From Taenia hydatigena (lineage: Eukaryota; Platyhelminthes; Cestoda; Cyclophyllidea; Taeniidae), in assembly GCA_036345935.2 (NCBI GenBank), contig JADWOT020000001.1, positions 33,399,412 through 33,463,411 of the forward strand: 64,000 bases of DNA. Reading direction: 5' to 3'. Positions within the stretch are counted from its first letter, which is position 1. Each line of letters starts with the position of its first letter. A model generated the notes under the pieces. The model was given only the letters and a program-made list of their open reading frames with translations, did no database searches and was not told where the DNA came from. The translations under genes were made by a program, and so were the position numbers. Positions 62,465-64,000 of the stretch are shown piece by piece.

Positions 62465-64000
62465 TTTCGACTCCTGGTTGGCATTACTGCTACGTCATCT
62501 GATTGAAGAAGTAATTTACAGCTATATTTAATTGCACAATATTATGCGTGCTCCTTTTTATAAGAAATTTTCAAAATCTTTTTGTTATGCCTTATGCACT
62601 GCATTTTTTTGTTTTTTCTTTGTAGAGCTCCGATTTTTCTTGTTTTTTAAGAAGTTTTTAGTGTTTTATCCTCGTTCTCAATAACAGCTCAGCTCTTCTG
62701 GAGGCATGTGACCAATGAAGAATGATATTGGCTAGGCTCAAGGTCATTCCATGACCCTCAGGTGTGAGTGAACGTCACTGGCTAGTCTTAGGGTCATTGA
62801 GTCGTTATCCCCACAACGCTCCTCTCCCGCCGGAAGGAAGACAAAAGGAAGTAGAGAATGGCATTTACGTATGTAATTGTAAGCCTATGATGATAACCTA
62901 TCACTCAACCTCTACAACATGCACTGCCCCATAGAGAATAAGTGCTTGCCAAGCTACTGCCCACCTGCCTGGTGTGCAAACACGCATGCACACACGTTGC
63001 GTGGCCGAAACGATTTAAGATTCTGATGCACCTGCCTTAAACAGGCAACAATATTGTGCACAGAGACGACTGTCCACGATGGGCAAGTATTCATTCGCTG
63101 GCCTATTTCGTCATGCGTTGGTGGTAATCTGACCTCTCTTTACACGATTCACCACACTCAAAATGTAGTAAATATGGGGTGCACAAGACAATTGCTTTGT
63201 GCCAAATCGTGGATCATTCAGGCATGAGCGGGACCGCATATTCGAGCAAGTCGCCTGTTACAGGTAGTAGCTTCATTCGATATTCCCACCTGGATTTTAA
63301 GAGTAGGAGTAGTTACTAAGAGCTTGCTAACTTTCTAAACTGGTGAGATTCTTTGATGAGGTTTCAGTGAGACGTGGTAATGTTTTGACCAATCAGGCAA
63401 CTACGTGGCAAATGTATGGTTTGTTGCTAGGTGCGTAGCCCGAAACAGCAGCCTCTCACTGGGGATTTGAAGGCACATTCAGCATCACATCGCTGTCTTT
63501 TATTACTTACCACGATAATTATCATTGCCTTTCAGTGATTTCCGATTACCCACCTCACAGGAGTAAACGCCCTTCAGTGTCGATGAAGACGAATGCAAAT
63601 GCTAACATCTTTAGTCCTGGATGGATGATTGTCATTCTGACCATTCTTCGTATTTTATAAAGTTTGCGATAGAAAATAAACAGCTTTTTTGATGAACGCA
63701 AACAGGGAGCTGCACTATTCATAGTAGCTGAGGCGTGTGGTGATTGGTTGTACGGACCTACGAGAATAGTCACGAAAGCGTAGCAGCCGCGAAAGCTAGT
63801 AGAGTTACAATGACCAAAGCAGCGCAGGTCGAGTCACCGCCAGTCTTGGTTACTGCAGCGGATGGCTGGGCAGGTCTGCTGGTCGTTGAGGGGCTTCCTT
63901 CAATCGTGACATATGCTTTCTCCTCCCCCTACCAGCTCAACCATAAATTCGCCCTATTGTAATAACAATAATTTTTATCAAATTCTACACATCAGCTAAC
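62465..64000. repeat. Right arm of the long-range inverted repeat (partner 5690-7255)
   Basis: Reverse complement of 5690-7255 and running off the window edge. It contains a second copy of the GPI-tail exon. Confidence 0.75.
63770..63925 (-). pseudogene. Second copy of the GPI-tail exon
   Basis: Reads EKAYVTIEGSPSTT and on to AALVIVTLLAFAAATLS with a stop at the same place as 5792-5949. The frame is open and the hydrophobic tail is conserved despite many substitutions. The preceding acceptor region has one extra base relative to the first copy, which would break the phase, so this copy may be dead. Its FnIII exon would lie beyond the window. Confidence 0.45.

Noticed and set aside
1..64000. 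CRISPR array, telomere repeat array, rRNA, transposase or reverse transcriptase
   Set aside because: None seen on reading both strands; not supported.

Overview
The window looks like a low-gene-density, heavily duplicated part of a parasitic flatworm genome, most likely a cestode and possibly a taeniid tapeworm. The evidence is broken, inverted hsp70 copies (hsp70 expansion with subtelomeric copies and pseudogenes is known for Echinococcus and Taenia), very short candidate introns, and a small fibronectin-III exon followed by an exon with a GPI-signal-like tail (an architecture known from taeniid oncosphere antigens). The species is inferred, not shown. No telomere array, rRNA, tRNA, CRISPR, transposase or reverse transcriptase was seen.

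Positions 1-3843 hold a circovirus-like (CRESS-DNA) element. A complete genome-sized unit runs from one TAGTATTAC hairpin origin (1976-2010) to another (3811-3843), 1836 nt nick to nick. It carries an uninterrupted capsid gene (2231-2893, +) and a tail-to-tail replication-initiator gene (3806-2900, -). Rep reads through all HUH and SF3-helicase motifs once a 73-nt GT-AG intron is removed. To its left is a nearly perfect inverted copy (arms 1-1587 and 1901-3487) around an asymmetric 313-bp core holding extra, diverged copies of rep exon 1 and its intron. The right end of the element falls inside the origin hairpin.

3844-13990: host flank with a duplicated CCAAT-box motif (about 4.4-4.6 kb), a partial FnIII plus GPI-tail surface-protein gene (5264-5949), an RRM exon resembling the last RRM of RBM19/MRD1 (7683-8017, -), and a predicted three-exon UBA-like microgene (10119-11973).

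13990-49400: almost entirely old, mutated segmental duplications in direct and inverted order. The main pairs are 15.2-20.4 kb inverted to 43.1-48.1 kb, 14.0-21.8 kb direct to 29.5-38.3 kb, and a palindrome at 21.8-27.3 kb built on two convergent hsp70 5' ends. A short module core recurs at least eleven times.

49400-64000: gene fragments in duplicated DNA. These are a TtcA-like PP-loop piece (50.3 kb), unidentified exon-like pieces (52 and 54 kb), a cytoplasmic dynein heavy chain N-terminal fragment captured inside a repeat (55.8-56.6 kb), and two homologous degenerate genes for a secreted precursor with an arginine-rich amphipathic helix resembling a host-defence peptide (58.3-58.6 and 60.5-60.8 kb). 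FnIII-like remnants follow (62 kb), then the inverted partner (62.5-64.0 kb) of the 5.7-7.3 kb region.

The viral unit is the only multi-gene set here that looks self-consistent: origin, Rep to nick and unwind it, Cap to package, and a shared terminator zone. Most host pieces look like decayed gene fragments carried within duplicated, possibly subtelomeric, DNA.
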